Source: Catenulispora pinistramenti (lineage in GTDB: Bacteria; Actinomycetota; Actinomycetes; Streptomycetales; Catenulisporaceae). Taken from it: a stretch of DNA of 64,000 nt. The position numbers and the translations under genes were made by a program. A model generated the notes under the pieces. The model worked only from the letters and a program-made list of their open reading frames with translations. It did no database searches and had not been told where the DNA came from. The DNA is taken from assembly GCF_018274385.1 (NCBI RefSeq), contig NZ_JAAFYZ010000002.1, positions 111,429 to 175,428 on the forward strand. Reading direction: 5' to 3'. Positions 44,711 to 52,529 of this stretch are shown here, one piece after another (the stretch's first letter is position 1; each line of letters opens with the position of its first letter).

Positions 44711-44832
44711 ACGACGAGAGGAACGAGCCCGAGACCCCGGATCAGGTTGAGCTCGACATCCTGGCGCTCGTCGAGATCTGGCGTGCCCTGGACTTCCCCG
44801 AGCCCGCGACCTGGACCAACGCGGCCAGCTGA
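44707..44832 (+). CDS. 41-residue acidic protein between methyltransferase and integrase genes
   Basis: ATG at 44707 overlaps the methyltransferase stop (ATGA) and its TGA at 44830-44832 shares a base with the next ATG (TGATG). The product is acidic: MNDERNEPETPDQVELDIL, then ALVEIWRALDFPEPATW. Being locked between two genes by overlaps at both ends is strong support for translation. Function unknown. Confidence 0.6.
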   Translation: MNDERNEPETPDQVELDILALVEIWRALDFPEPATWTNAAS

Positions 44833-45059
44833 TGTCCGACAACTCAAACTCTTCCAAACCCGAACCATCTCCACAAAAGTCGAGCTATCGTGATCGTTTA
44901 CCGGTCCAGGCTGATCACCTGAAGATCAGGTTCAACATCGAATACGTGACCGGGGAGCTCGGCGACGAGTTACACCGCCGCCAGGCAGAAGCGGTCATGG
45001 AGGCACTGCAATGGGTAGCACGCCAGCGGCTTTCGGAGGCGCCACTCCCTACGGAGTGA
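44832..45059 (+). CDS. small protein overlapping the recombinase start, candidate directionality factor
   Basis: 75 residues. It contains YRDRLPVQADHLKIRFNIEYV and DELHRRQAEAVMEALQWVARQRL, mixed charge with a C-terminal helix. It starts at the TGATG overlap and ends 49 bases inside the recombinase gene. Recombination directionality factors of serine integrases are small, diverse and often adjacent, so this and the 41-residue protein are candidates. No homology supports it. Confidence 0.5.
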   Translation: MSDNSNSSKPEPSPQKSSYRDRLPVQADHLKIRFNIEYVTGELGDELHRRQAEAVMEALQWVARQRLSEAPLPTE

Positions 45060-46972
45060 ACGCCGCAGCCTCCGAGTCTGGCGCGCTGGTGTGGGCCACT
45101 GGAGCAGCGGCGCGGTCTTCCCGGACCGCGCCGCTGCGAGTGGCATTCCTGGCGCGTACGTCCACCGAAGACCAGCAAGACCCGACGATCTCCATCCCCC
45201 GGCAGCTCCGGTCCTGCGAGAACGTCCTTCCCGAACACGCCGTCATCGTCGCCCACTACTACGACGTCGAGTCCGGCCGCAAAGACCTCGCCGCACGCGG
45301 CCGCGGCTCCGGACATACCCGCTTCTCCATCCCCGTTCCCCGCGACGGCGGCATCGCCGACCTGCTGGAGGCGGCCGAGTCCGGCACAGCGGAGTTCGAT
45401 GCGGTGATCTGTGAGTCGATCGACCGCGTCGCCCGCCGCACCTACTACGGCACCATGATCGAACACCGGCTGGAGCGGGCCGGAATCAGCCTGCTGGCCT
45501 CCGACGAGCCGATCGTGCTCACCGGCGGACGCAAGGGCAAGAGCGCGACGCAGACCCTGACGCGCCGCGTGAAGCAGGGCGTAGCTGAGTGGTACGTCAT
45601 GGACATGCTGGAGAAGTCCTGGGGCGGCTTCGAGCAGCACACCGAGCAAGGGTTCAACATCGGCCAGCCGCCCTACGGTTATCTCGCCGACAAGATCCCG
45701 CACCCCGTACCTGCCCGCCGCCAAGAGGGCCGCACTAAGCACCGTCTAGTCCCAGACCCGGTGCGTGCCCCGGTCGTGCGGCGAATCTTCGACATGCGTG
45801 TGGTGGACCGGCTCGCCTTCGCCGTCATCGCCGACCGGCTCAACCGCGACCTGGTGCTCAACCCGCCACCGGTCCCGCCGGACCCTTCGCGCGCCGTCGG
45901 CGCCTGGACCTACTCGAGCATCCGCGAGGTCATCTTCAACCCGAAATACACCGGCCACATGGTGTGGAACCGCCGCGCCACGAAAAGCAACAAGGGCAAG
46001 CTCAACCCGATCGAGGAGTGGGTATGGTCTCCGGAACCCACCCACGAGGCCATCATCAGCGTCGAGAAGTTCTTGCAAGCCCAGGCCATCGCGAAGCACA
46101 AGCGCACGTCCCGGACCGGAGCCGGCGCGCATACCGCGCTGGGACGCCCGGTCCGGATCTATCCACTTCGCTCATACATCTTCTGCATGGAGTGTGGACG
46201 CCGTATGTGCGGCCAGTTCAAAGACGGCGTCGTCTACTACTCCTGCATCCCCAAAAGCGGGCCGACGCCTGAGAGCCACCCCCGCTCGCTGTCCATCCGC
46301 GAGGACAAGCTCACCCCAACCATCAACGACTTCTTCCGCACCCGGGTGTTCGGCGCAGCCCGCACCAAATTCGTCTCCGATGCTCGTGTCAGCACTGCCA
46401 CTCGGGCCGCCGCCGAGGCCCACGACCGCACCCGCGCCCTCCGAGCGAAGATCGTCGATGCGGAAAAGCGTCAGGAGAAGCTTGTCCGCAGCATCGAACT
46501 CGCCGAAGAGGTCGACGCGGAGTTCCTGCGAATCGTGCAGCGCCGCGTCAGCGAGATCAAGGCCGAGCGCAAGGCCCTCACTGAAGAACTCGCCGATATC
46601 GAACACTTGGGCGAAGGTCGAGAGGAGCCGCAACTGTTGGACGCCGTGCCGATCGGCGACATGGACGTTACCGATCTCCCGGATGAGTCACAGCAGGAAA
46701 TCTTCAACCGGTTCTGCCTGGACATCCGCTACGACCGACCCAACCGGACCATCGACATCCAGGTCACATTGCGCGCCGAGACTATCGCGGCCGTCGTCGA
46801 GACAGCCACCGCCGCCCTCCAGGTCTATGACCAGATGAACGTACAGGTCAGCGAAACAGCAAACCCCCCATTTCGGGGGGTTTGCAGCGTGCCCCCGGTA
46901 GGATTCGAACCTACGCACCCGCCTCCGGAGGGCGGTGCTCTATCCCCTGAGCTACGGGGGCTCGGGACGTAG
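45011..46972 (+). CDS. large serine recombinase (element integrase) reading through a tRNA gene
   Basis: 653 residues from the ATG at 45011 (GGAGG at 44999-45003). After a 41-residue lead comes the resolvase domain with catalytic Ser51 in LARTSTEDQQD, EFDAVICESIDRVARR, then the recombinase domain (FNIGQPPYGYLADK, EVIFNPKYTGHMVWNRR), a zinc ribbon (YIFCMECGRRMCGQ, YYSC) and a coiled coil near 460-545. The last 30 codons cross a terminator hairpin (46859-46885) and the whole of tRNA-Arg on the other strand, giving the tail VPPVGFEPTHPP. Hence the native end in the excised circle probably differs. It marks one end of the integrated element. Confidence 0.88.
   Translation: MGSTPAAFGGATPYGVNAAASESGALVWATGAAARSSRTAPLRVAFLARTSTEDQQDPTISIPRQLRSCENVLPEHAVIVAHYYDVESGRKDLAARGRGSGHTRFSIPVPRDGGIADLLEAAESGTAEFDAVICESIDRVARRTYYGTMIEHRLERAGISLLASDEPIVLTGGRKGKSATQTLTRRVKQGVAEWYVMDMLEKSWGGFEQHTEQGFNIGQPPYGYLADKIPHPVPARRQEGRTKHRLVPDPVRAPVVRRIFDMRVVDRLAFAVIADRLNRDLVLNPPPVPPDPSRAVGAWTYSSIREVIFNPKYTGHMVWNRRATKSNKGKLNPIEEWVWSPEPTHEAIISVEKFLQAQAIAKHKRTSRTGAGAHTALGRPVRIYPLRSYIFCMECGRRMCGQFKDGVVYYSCIPKSGPTPESHPRSLSIREDKLTPTINDFFRTRVFGAARTKFVSDARVSTATRAAAEAHDRTRALRAKIVDAEKRQEKLVRSIELAEEVDAEFLRIVQRRVSEIKAERKALTEELADIEHLGEGREEPQLLDAVPIGDMDVTDLPDESQQEIFNRFCLDIRYDRPNRTIDIQVTLRAETIAAVVETATAALQVYDQMNVQVSETANPPFRGVCSVPPVGFEPTHPPPEGGALSPELRGLGT
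46859..46885. terminator. perfect hairpin downstream of tRNA-Arg
   Basis: GCAAACCCCCC (46859-46869) and GGGGGGTTTGC (46875-46885) form an 11-base stem with a 5-base loop. It lies 4 bases beyond the tRNA 3' end in the leftward direction and also within the 3' part of the recombinase frame, so it can stop both transcripts. Confidence 0.75.
46890..46961 (-). tRNA. tRNA-Arg (anticodon CCG)
   Basis: 72 bases on the minus strand. Acceptor arms GCCCCCG/CGGGGGC, D arm GCTC/GAGC, anticodon arm CCGCC/GGCGG with loop CTCCGGA giving CCG, T arm GTAGG/CCTAC with loop TTCGAAT. The discriminator is A and CCA is not encoded. All stems pair fully, so the gene is intact after integration next to it. Confidence 0.93.
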
Positions 46973-47047
46973 GAAACGATATCAGGTTCGCGGTGGGGGT
47001 TGCGCCACCGTTTTGGTGGGTGCGGTGAGCATGGTGGGGCTGGCGGG

Positions 47048-47557
47048 TTAGGCGAGGATCGCGTAGACGGTTGTGGCGTGGGCGGCTGGTGGGGGCAGGG
47101 TTGCTTCCGTTGGTTGCGCCTCCGGTTCCGCTTGCGCGGCGCCTCGGGCTTCCGCTTCGCCGCGGTTCACTGGCGGTGCGGGCGTCATCGTGATGTCGGT
47201 GAACGCCAGTGTTCGCCCCAGCTTGGTGACTCGTGCGGTGATCAAGACGTCCGTCGCCTTGATCGGCCGTTGGAATGTCGTGTTCTGCTGCACTGTGGTC
47301 ATCGGGCAGTAGGCGCCGCGGGCTGCGCTGATGGCTAGGACGGTCGCTGTGTCCGCTGCTGCCATGAGGGCTTGGCCGCACAGGGTGCCGCCTTCGCGGG
47401 CGAGGGTGGGGTTCCAGGGGAGGCGGAGGGTTGTGGTGGTGGGGGTTGTTTCCTCGACTTCGAGGTTGAGGGTTTGGATCCAGGGGGCGAAGTTCTCGTG
47501 GAGGATTTCGGTGGCTTGGGCCGGTGTCAGGGCGGGTGAGGCGTGGTGGTCGGTCAC
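47048..47557 (-). CDS. PaaI-like hotdog thioesterase
   Basis: 169 residues. The hotdog fold is seen in FAPWIQTLNLEVEETTPTTTTLRLPWNP, then GGTLCGQALMAAADTATVLAI, where Gly and Asp of the active-site helix occur, and TTVQQNTTFQRPIKATDVLI. Family members hydrolyse acyl-CoA thioesters. A Pro/Ala/Glu-rich insertion between 130 and 160 is atypical. First chromosomal gene beyond the tRNA. Confidence 0.75.
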   Translation of the reverse strand: MTDHHASPALTPAQATEILHENFAPWIQTLNLEVEETTPTTTTLRLPWNPTLAREGGTLCGQALMAAADTATVLAISAARGAYCPMTTVQQNTTFQRPIKATDVLITARVTKLGRTLAFTDITMTPAPPVNRGEAEARGAAQAEPEAQPTEATLPPPAAHATTVYAILA

Positions 47558-47804
47558 GGTTTCACGATAGGGGCGGCGTTGGGTGGGTGGTGGGGTGGTT
47601 GTCGGGTTTTCCGGTGCGGGTTCTGGTGGGGCCGCACATGTGTTTTGCGGGTGTCAGACGTCTGAGTGTGAGGTCGTGGAACCGGGCTTGGCGGCCGGTC
47701 GCGTTACGGTAACCTAAGCGCTCACTACTCGGCCGCACGTCGGGCCCCGGGCGTGCGTCCGGTCCGTTGCGGTCGTCCCTCTACCGCGTTCGAGGACATA
47801 AACA

Positions 47805-48239
47805 ATGGGACAGACTCTGCAGGAGAGCCTCCTCAATCCGACCAATCGCCCGCAGGTCGTGAAGGACTGCGTGCAGCTCGTTGACGAGCAGGTCAAGGAC
47901 TCGGGGCTGATGGTGAAGGGCGCCTACAAGGTCGTCACCGCGTTCAAGTCCGGCATCATCCACGATGCCGTGGACACCCTGGTGGACGACTTCGTGGCCC
48001 GGCTGGAGCCGTTCCACGAGGACTTCGTCTCCGCCGGTGGCGGTTCGTTCGGCGACTATCTGGCCGGGAGGGGGCCGGAGGTGTCGAACGCGCTGCTGGG
48101 GGTGACGGACGAGCGGGCCGCCCAGTCCGACCGGGCCACGCTGCGCAAGGCTTACGAGCAGGTGCGGCCCAAGGGCGTCGACAACATCGAGAAGGCGCTG
48201 CCGAAGCTGGGCAAGATCGTCGAGAAGTACACCGTCTGA
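47805..48239 (+). CDS. DUF6918-like protein
   Basis: 144 residues, soluble, helical: LLNPTNRPQVVKDCVQLVDEQVKDSG, MVKGAYKVVTAFKSGIIHDAVDTLVDDFV and a C-terminal NIEKALPKLGKIVEKYTV. I associate it with DUF6918 of actinobacteria, function unknown. A clear intrinsic terminator follows at 48252-48293. A promoter lies in the 47560-47800 gap; TTACGGTAACCTAAG near 47705 is a striking AT-containing patch there. Confidence 0.6.
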   Translation: MGQTLQESLLNPTNRPQVVKDCVQLVDEQVKDSGLMVKGAYKVVTAFKSGIIHDAVDTLVDDFVARLEPFHEDFVSAGGGSFGDYLAGRGPEVSNALLGVTDERAAQSDRATLRKAYEQVRPKGVDNIEKALPKLGKIVEKYTV

Positions 48240-48251
48240 GCCGACGGTGCC

Positions 48252-48293
48252 GCGGCGGCTGCTCCGGGCGTCCCCGGGGCAGCCGCCGCTTTT
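48252..48293 (+). terminator. intrinsic terminator of the DUF6918-like gene
   Basis: GCGGCGGCTGC (48252-48262) pairs with GCAGCCGCCGC (48279-48289), with additional pairing inside the loop, and is followed directly by TTTT. Position 13 bases after the stop. Confidence 0.85.
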
Positions 48294-48540
48294 CCCTGGT
48301 GGCCGGCCCGCTGTCCCCTGCGGTCCACCACTGGCACCGGCGAGGTGTCCCACATCGCCGGCACCGGCCGGGCGCATGAGCGTGGGGCGCCGGCCGGGCG
48401 CTGCGATCCGCACCGGTGATTCGAGCGGTTCAACGACCGAGTGACCCGGCGGTTACGGCTCGGGCTCGAGGTTCGCCGGGTTTCGGGAACGCGCCGGTCG
48501 GCAGGTGATCAGCGGCGGCCCGGTAAGGGCCGGTAAAGAC

Positions 48541-48957
48541 TCAGACCCGGCCGCGGCACAGCTCCAGGACAGCCATCGCGATGGTCACGCCGGGGCGGCC
48601 CAGAGCCTCCCGGTAGCGGGTGATGATCTCGGTCTCGCGCTTGAGGTCCAGGCGGCGGCCGCCCTCGGCGATGCGGGCCGACTGGATGTCAACCGCGGTC
48701 CCGACCCGCTCGGTGATGAGCGCGAGGATACGGGCGTCCAGGTCGTCGATACGGGCGCGGCCGGTCAGGACGCCGGTCGGAGTGGGCTGACCCGCCTGCT
48801 CGGTATCGGCAGATGCGACAGATACGGCAGTCGCGGCGGATACGGCGGTCGCGACAGATGTCGCGGGTACAGATACGGGCACGACAGGCTCCCCTGGCGA
48901 GGCAGAGCCGGGTGCGGTTTCGGCGGACGTGGAGTCGGCGGTGGCGCTGGCGGTCAT
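48541..48957 (-). CDS. chorismate mutase (AroQ type)
   Basis: 138 residues. The first 60 are Ala/Ser/Thr/Val-rich and low complexity. The domain follows: RIDDLDARILALITERVGTAVDIQSARIAEGG, LDLKRETEIITRYREAL and a C-terminal helix. Arg and Lys residues of the AroQ active site are present in RIDDLDARI, RVGTAV and LKRE. The reaction converts chorismate to prephenate for Phe and Tyr synthesis. The low-complexity leader is odd; the real start may be a later codon. Confidence 0.8.
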   Translation of the reverse strand: MTASATADSTSAETAPGSASPGEPVVPVSVPATSVATAVSAATAVSVASADTEQAGQPTPTGVLTGRARIDDLDARILALITERVGTAVDIQSARIAEGGRRLDLKRETEIITRYREALGRPGVTIAMAVLELCRGRV

Positions 48958-49285
48958 GATGGCGAGGCTCCTCGGGCTCGGCCCGGGCTCCCTACGGTCC
49001 AGCGCCCCGCACCAACGGCGAACGCCCCGAACCGGAAGGGGTCCGAGGCGCTCGTTGGCTTGGTTCTGCTCAGCAGCCGACGATGACTAGGGACCCAGGT
49101 CCATAGCCATAAAAAAATCGGCGGTTCGCGAGCATGAGGTCATGGTGCCACGACGTCCACGGCCCGGTCCAGCCGGTCTCATGATCCGGGCCGGATGGTT
49201 CAGGACGGCGGTCGGCCACTACCGGCGGCCAACCAGCAACCACCAACCACCAATCACCCAGGCCCGGCCGCGCCGGCCCCATCGC
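48958..49285. other. intergenic region
   Basis: 328 bases between the chorismate mutase start and the end of the WXG100 gene. It contains the chorismate mutase promoter region and several short GC-rich dyads, but no gene or strong terminator that I can define. Confidence 0.35.
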
Positions 49286-49582
49286 CTATGTCCACACGTC
49301 GATATTCGCCCGCTCAGCATCCCCATACTGCTGCTGAGCGACTTCCAGCACCCGCCCGATCTGCTGCAGCACCTCGTTCAGATCGGCCTGCGCCTGATCC
49401 CACTGCCGCTGCCGGTCCTGGTAGTCCGCCGCCGCCTGCCCGCTCCACGTCTGGGTCAGCGGCTGCAGCAGTGTCCGCAGGTCGTGCAGCTTGCTGTTCA
49501 GCTCGTTGTGCGCCGCTGCCACGTTCTGCGACGCCGAGGACAGCGTTTCAGCGTGGACGAGCAGTTCGCCTCCGTAGCTCAT
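49286..49582 (-). CDS. WXG100 family protein (EsxA-like)
   Basis: 98 residues, helical hairpin with LTQTWSGQAAADYQDRQRQW at the turn (W-S-G) and a C-terminal helix ending VAQQQYGDAERANIDVWT. The size and layout are those of WXG100 proteins exported by type VII secretion. It starts 13 bases after the neighbouring WXG gene and the two probably form a heterodimer. No eccC is adjacent; the nearest is at 18-22 kb. Confidence 0.85.
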   Translation of the reverse strand: MSYGGELLVHAETLSSASQNVAAAHNELNSKLHDLRTLLQPLTQTWSGQAAADYQDRQRQWDQAQADLNEVLQQIGRVLEVAQQQYGDAERANIDVWT

Positions 49583-49595
49583 CGCTCTCCTCCCC

Positions 49596-49964
49596 TCAGC
49601 CGATCAGACCGGCGACGCGGTTGACGGCCGTGGTGTTCGACTCCTCAGCCGCCGAGTATCGGCGGTGGGTGCCGGACAGGGACTCGGCGATGCCGCCGAG
49701 CGCGGCGTTGAGTTTGCGGGCGTCGGCGTTCCAGCGCTGGTGCAGGTTCTGGAACGCGCCGGAGGCGGCGCCCTTCCAAGTCGAGGCGATCGGCTCCAGC
49801 TGGGCCAGCAACGTGGCCAGCAGCGTGGCGATCTCCTCGTTGACCGTGCCGACGTGCGCGGCGGCCTGCGCCATCACGTCCAGGCTGGCGCCGAACTGGG
49901 CCGACCCGGCAGGCGCCGGGCCGCCGGGCGCGGGGACGAACGCGGACGAGGCGGGTTCCGTCAT
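49596..49964 (-). CDS. WXG100 family protein (EsxB-like)
   Basis: 122 residues from the ATG at 49964 (another in-frame ATG lies at 49976). After a Pro/Gly/Ala-rich lead of about 25 residues come two helices with IASTWKGAASGAFQNLHQRW at the turn (W-K-G) and a C-terminal region SGTHRRYSAAEESNTTAV that fits the YxxxD/E export signal. It would pair with the following EsxA-like protein. Confidence 0.8.
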   Translation of the reverse strand: MTEPASSAFVPAPGGPAPAGSAQFGASLDVMAQAAAHVGTVNEEIATLLATLLAQLEPIASTWKGAASGAFQNLHQRWNADARKLNAALGGIAESLSGTHRRYSAAEESNTTAVNRVAGLIG

Positions 49965-50155
49965 GCGGATCACCATCCCCTCTGGTGCGATGCGGTGACG
50001 TTGCGACGAAGCTGTGAAGCGGTGAAGCTGTGAAGCTGTGTCGACGTCACAGAGGAGGCGGTCGGTGACCTTGGGTGACGTCGGACCTCCACCGTAACCT
50101 CCGGCACCGACAATCGGAACCAAACGGTCGCGGCGTCACCCGTTTTGCGGAACGG

Positions 50156-51808
50156 CTACTTCATCCTCAAGGTCTTGAGCAGCTTCAGCGAACGCAGCAT
50201 CAGCGAGCCCCAACGCTCCTCGGACATCCCGAACCAGGGAGCGATCGGCAGCAGTCGCTGACGAGCCGCCGTCTGCGCCTCGGTGAACCGCAGGATCCCC
50301 TCAGCACCGTGCCGCCGCCCGACCCCGGACTGCCCCATGCCGCCCATCGGCGAGTCGACCGAACCCCAGGCCGCCGCGTACGCCTCGTTGACGTTCACGG
50401 TGCCGGCATGCAGCTTGCGCGCGATCTCCCGGGCACGCTTGTGGTCACGGGTCCACATAGAGGCGTTCAGACCGTAGGGCGTGTTGTTGGCGTCCGCTAT
50501 TGCCTCGCCCTCGTTCTTAAAGGAGTACACGGACACCACAGGTCCGAACGTCTCCTCCCCATAGACACGCATGGTGTCCTTAACGTCCCCCAGCACGGTC
50601 GGCTCATAGAAGAGCGGCCCTATCTCCGCGCGGCGCCGGCCACCGGACAGGACCTTTGCGCCCTTAGCCTTGGCGTCCTCCACATGCAGCGTCACGTTTT
50701 CCAGCTGCTTGGTGTTGGTCAGCGAACCCATGTCCGCGGTGTAGTCGAGCCCGGAGCCCAGGCGCATCGCACGGACTTCCGTAAGGAAGCGCGACAGGAA
50801 CTCGTCGTACTTGGTGTAGTGAACGTATATACGCTCTATAGAGATACAGAGCTGCCCCGCAGAGGAGAAGCAGCCGCGCAGCGCACCGGACACCGACTTC
50901 TCTATATCCGCATCGTCGAGCACGAGCATGGCGTTCTTGCCGCCGAGTTCGAGCGAGCAGCCGATCAGCCGGGACGCCGCAGCCTGCGCGACAGTACGCC
51001 CCGTAGTAGTGGAACCGGTGAACGCTACATAGTCCGCGTTCTCCACGACCGCGGGCCCGACCACCGGACCGTCGCCGACGACCACCTGCCACAGGTCCTC
51101 CGGCAGCCCGGCCTGGACGGCGAGTTCGCGCAACCGCAGCCCAGTGAGCGCAGTCTGGGTATCCGGCTTGTGCACCACTGCGTTGCCCGCGATAAGCGCC
51201 GGTATGACGTCGGAGACCGCGAGCGCCAGCGGGTAGTTCCACGGCGTGATGATGCCGACGACGCCCTTGGGGATGCGGTTCTCCGTGACCTTCGTCAGGA
51301 CCGGCAGTACGCCGCGGCGGCGCTTGCTCCGTATATAGCTGCGGGAGGCGTACGCATAGTGGCGGGTCGCGGCGGCGGCCGACAGGACCTCGTCCAGAGC
51401 GTGCTTGCGCGCCTTGCCGGTCTCTATCTGGACCATGTCCAGGAGCTGATCGGAGCGTTCCAGGAGCAGATCGTGCAGTCGGCGGGCGACCTTGGTCCGG
51501 TGCGCCAGGTGGGTCTGACCCCACGCCTGCTGGGCGACGCGGGCCTTGGCGAAGGCGGCGCGGACGTCCTGCGGGGCGCTGGCGGGGAAGTCGGCGATGA
51601 GTTCGCCGGTGAGCGGGCTGTAGGACTGCGTCCGGCCGCCCACCGCCCCGTGGATGGCCACCTTGCCGACAAGCCGCTCGACCAGATCGGCGGAGAGCCG
51701 GGAGTGGATGCTGTCGAGGCGGGTGGCCTGCTGGGGTCCGGCCCCGCCCGAAACGTCCTGCGCGTCCTCGGATATGCCGTTGCCCGGGTCGATGGTGTCG
51801 GCGGTCAT
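50156..51808 (-). CDS. succinate-semialdehyde dehydrogenase-type aldehyde dehydrogenase
   Basis: 550 residues from the ATG at 51808. NAD(P)-binding and catalytic residues: VGIITPWNYPLALAVSDVIPALIAGN, FTGSTTTGRTVAQ, Glu in LELGGKNAMLVLDD and the nucleophile Cys in FSSAGQLCISIERI. This set is typical of the succinate-semialdehyde dehydrogenase group. The C-terminal 40 residues extend past the fold. The gene uses ATA and TAT codons much more than its neighbours, for example in SYIRS and ERIYVHY. Confidence 0.8.
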   Translation of the reverse strand: MTADTIDPGNGISEDAQDVSGGAGPQQATRLDSIHSRLSADLVERLVGKVAIHGAVGGRTQSYSPLTGELIADFPASAPQDVRAAFAKARVAQQAWGQTHLAHRTKVARRLHDLLLERSDQLLDMVQIETGKARKHALDEVLSAAAATRHYAYASRSYIRSKRRRGVLPVLTKVTENRIPKGVVGIITPWNYPLALAVSDVIPALIAGNAVVHKPDTQTALTGLRLRELAVQAGLPEDLWQVVVGDGPVVGPAVVENADYVAFTGSTTTGRTVAQAAASRLIGCSLELGGKNAMLVLDDADIEKSVSGALRGCFSSAGQLCISIERIYVHYTKYDEFLSRFLTEVRAMRLGSGLDYTADMGSLTNTKQLENVTLHVEDAKAKGAKVLSGGRRRAEIGPLFYEPTVLGDVKDTMRVYGEETFGPVVSVYSFKNEGEAIADANNTPYGLNASMWTRDHKRAREIARKLHAGTVNVNEAYAAAWGSVDSPMGGMGQSGVGRRHGAEGILRFTEAQTAARQRLLPIAPWFGMSEERWGSLMLRSLKLLKTLRMK

Positions 51809-51867
51809 GGCGATGAGCTTCCCAGAAAAACCCACCGGTGTCAGCCATGGATAACAACGTGTGAAGA

Positions 51868-51922
51868 CGAGCGTCGGGCCCCTTCCGTTGTCCCAGGCAC
51901 TACGGAAGGGGCCCGACGCTCG
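51868..51922. terminator. 21-base-pair hairpin terminator
   Basis: Left arm 51868-51888 begins CGAGCGTCGGGCC and pairs perfectly with 51902-51922 around a 13-base loop. It lies directly downstream of the leftward lipoprotein gene and upstream of the aldehyde dehydrogenase gene, separating the two transcripts. Confidence 0.85.
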
Positions 51923-51935
51923 GGGGGCCGGACCC

Positions 51936-52436
51936 TCAGCTGACGCTGAGAGCCACGTTCTTGACGCCGTCGATCACCTGGCGCGAGGCCAGGGGGGCGG
52001 CGAGCTTCACGGTCGCCTCACCGTTGCGCATGTTGTCCGGGCACATCATCCCGACCCGGTAGTGCGAAACGGTCTTCAGCTCGACCACGACCTTGGAGGC
52101 GTCCTGACTCATCACCACGAGCTGCGGCTGGTCGTTGCACCCGCCCCAGTTCACCTCCGTGGCCAGGGTGACACCGTCCTTCTCCAGGACGACGCCTTGC
52201 GGTGAGACGTACTTCACCGTTCCGGGGTCCGAAGGGTTGGAGGGGTTGGAGGCGCCGCCGGAGCTCGGGGCAGAACTGCTCGGGCTCGCGGGGGACGAAG
52301 GGGTAGACGACGAGGCGGTGTTGCCGCCCGCGCCGGCATTCGATGCGCTGGAGCCTCCCGAGCTGCGGGAGGCGCACCCGGCCAGCGCCGTCAACACGAC
52401 GGCGGTGGTCGCCACGGTCTTCACCAGGGGCTTCAT
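51936..52436 (-). CDS. lipoprotein with Ser/Pro-rich linker
   Basis: 166 residues from the ATG at 52436 with AGGAG upstream. Signal MKPLVKTVATTAVVLTALAGCAS with lipobox LAGC. A Gly/Ser/Pro linker of about 50 residues follows, then a compact domain with VLEKDGVTLATEVNWGGCNDQPQLVV and two Cys (GGCND, MMCPDN). Function unknown. It ends 14 bases before the terminator. Confidence 0.75.
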   Translation of the reverse strand: MKPLVKTVATTAVVLTALAGCASRSSGGSSASNAGAGGNTASSSTPSSPASPSSSAPSSGGASNPSNPSDPGTVKYVSPQGVVLEKDGVTLATEVNWGGCNDQPQLVVMSQDASKVVVELKTVSHYRVGMMCPDNMRNGEATVKLAAPLASRQVIDGVKNVALSVS

Positions 52437-52529
52437 TGTGCTCCATCTCCTAGCCGACACTGTCACTGGCAGTTGGACGCAGCGACTCGCACGCCGGTTC
52501 CCCACTTTTTCGCGGATCTTCTGGAGCCC

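Noticed and set aside
46688..46918. minus-strand frame beginning MRRFESYRGHA
   Set aside because: The start lies in tRNA-Arg and the rest is antisense to the recombinase.
46911..47381. minus-strand frame ending with APVAQGIEHRPPEAG
   Set aside because: That tail is the usual artefact of translating a tRNA gene; the rest overlaps the thioesterase gene in another frame.
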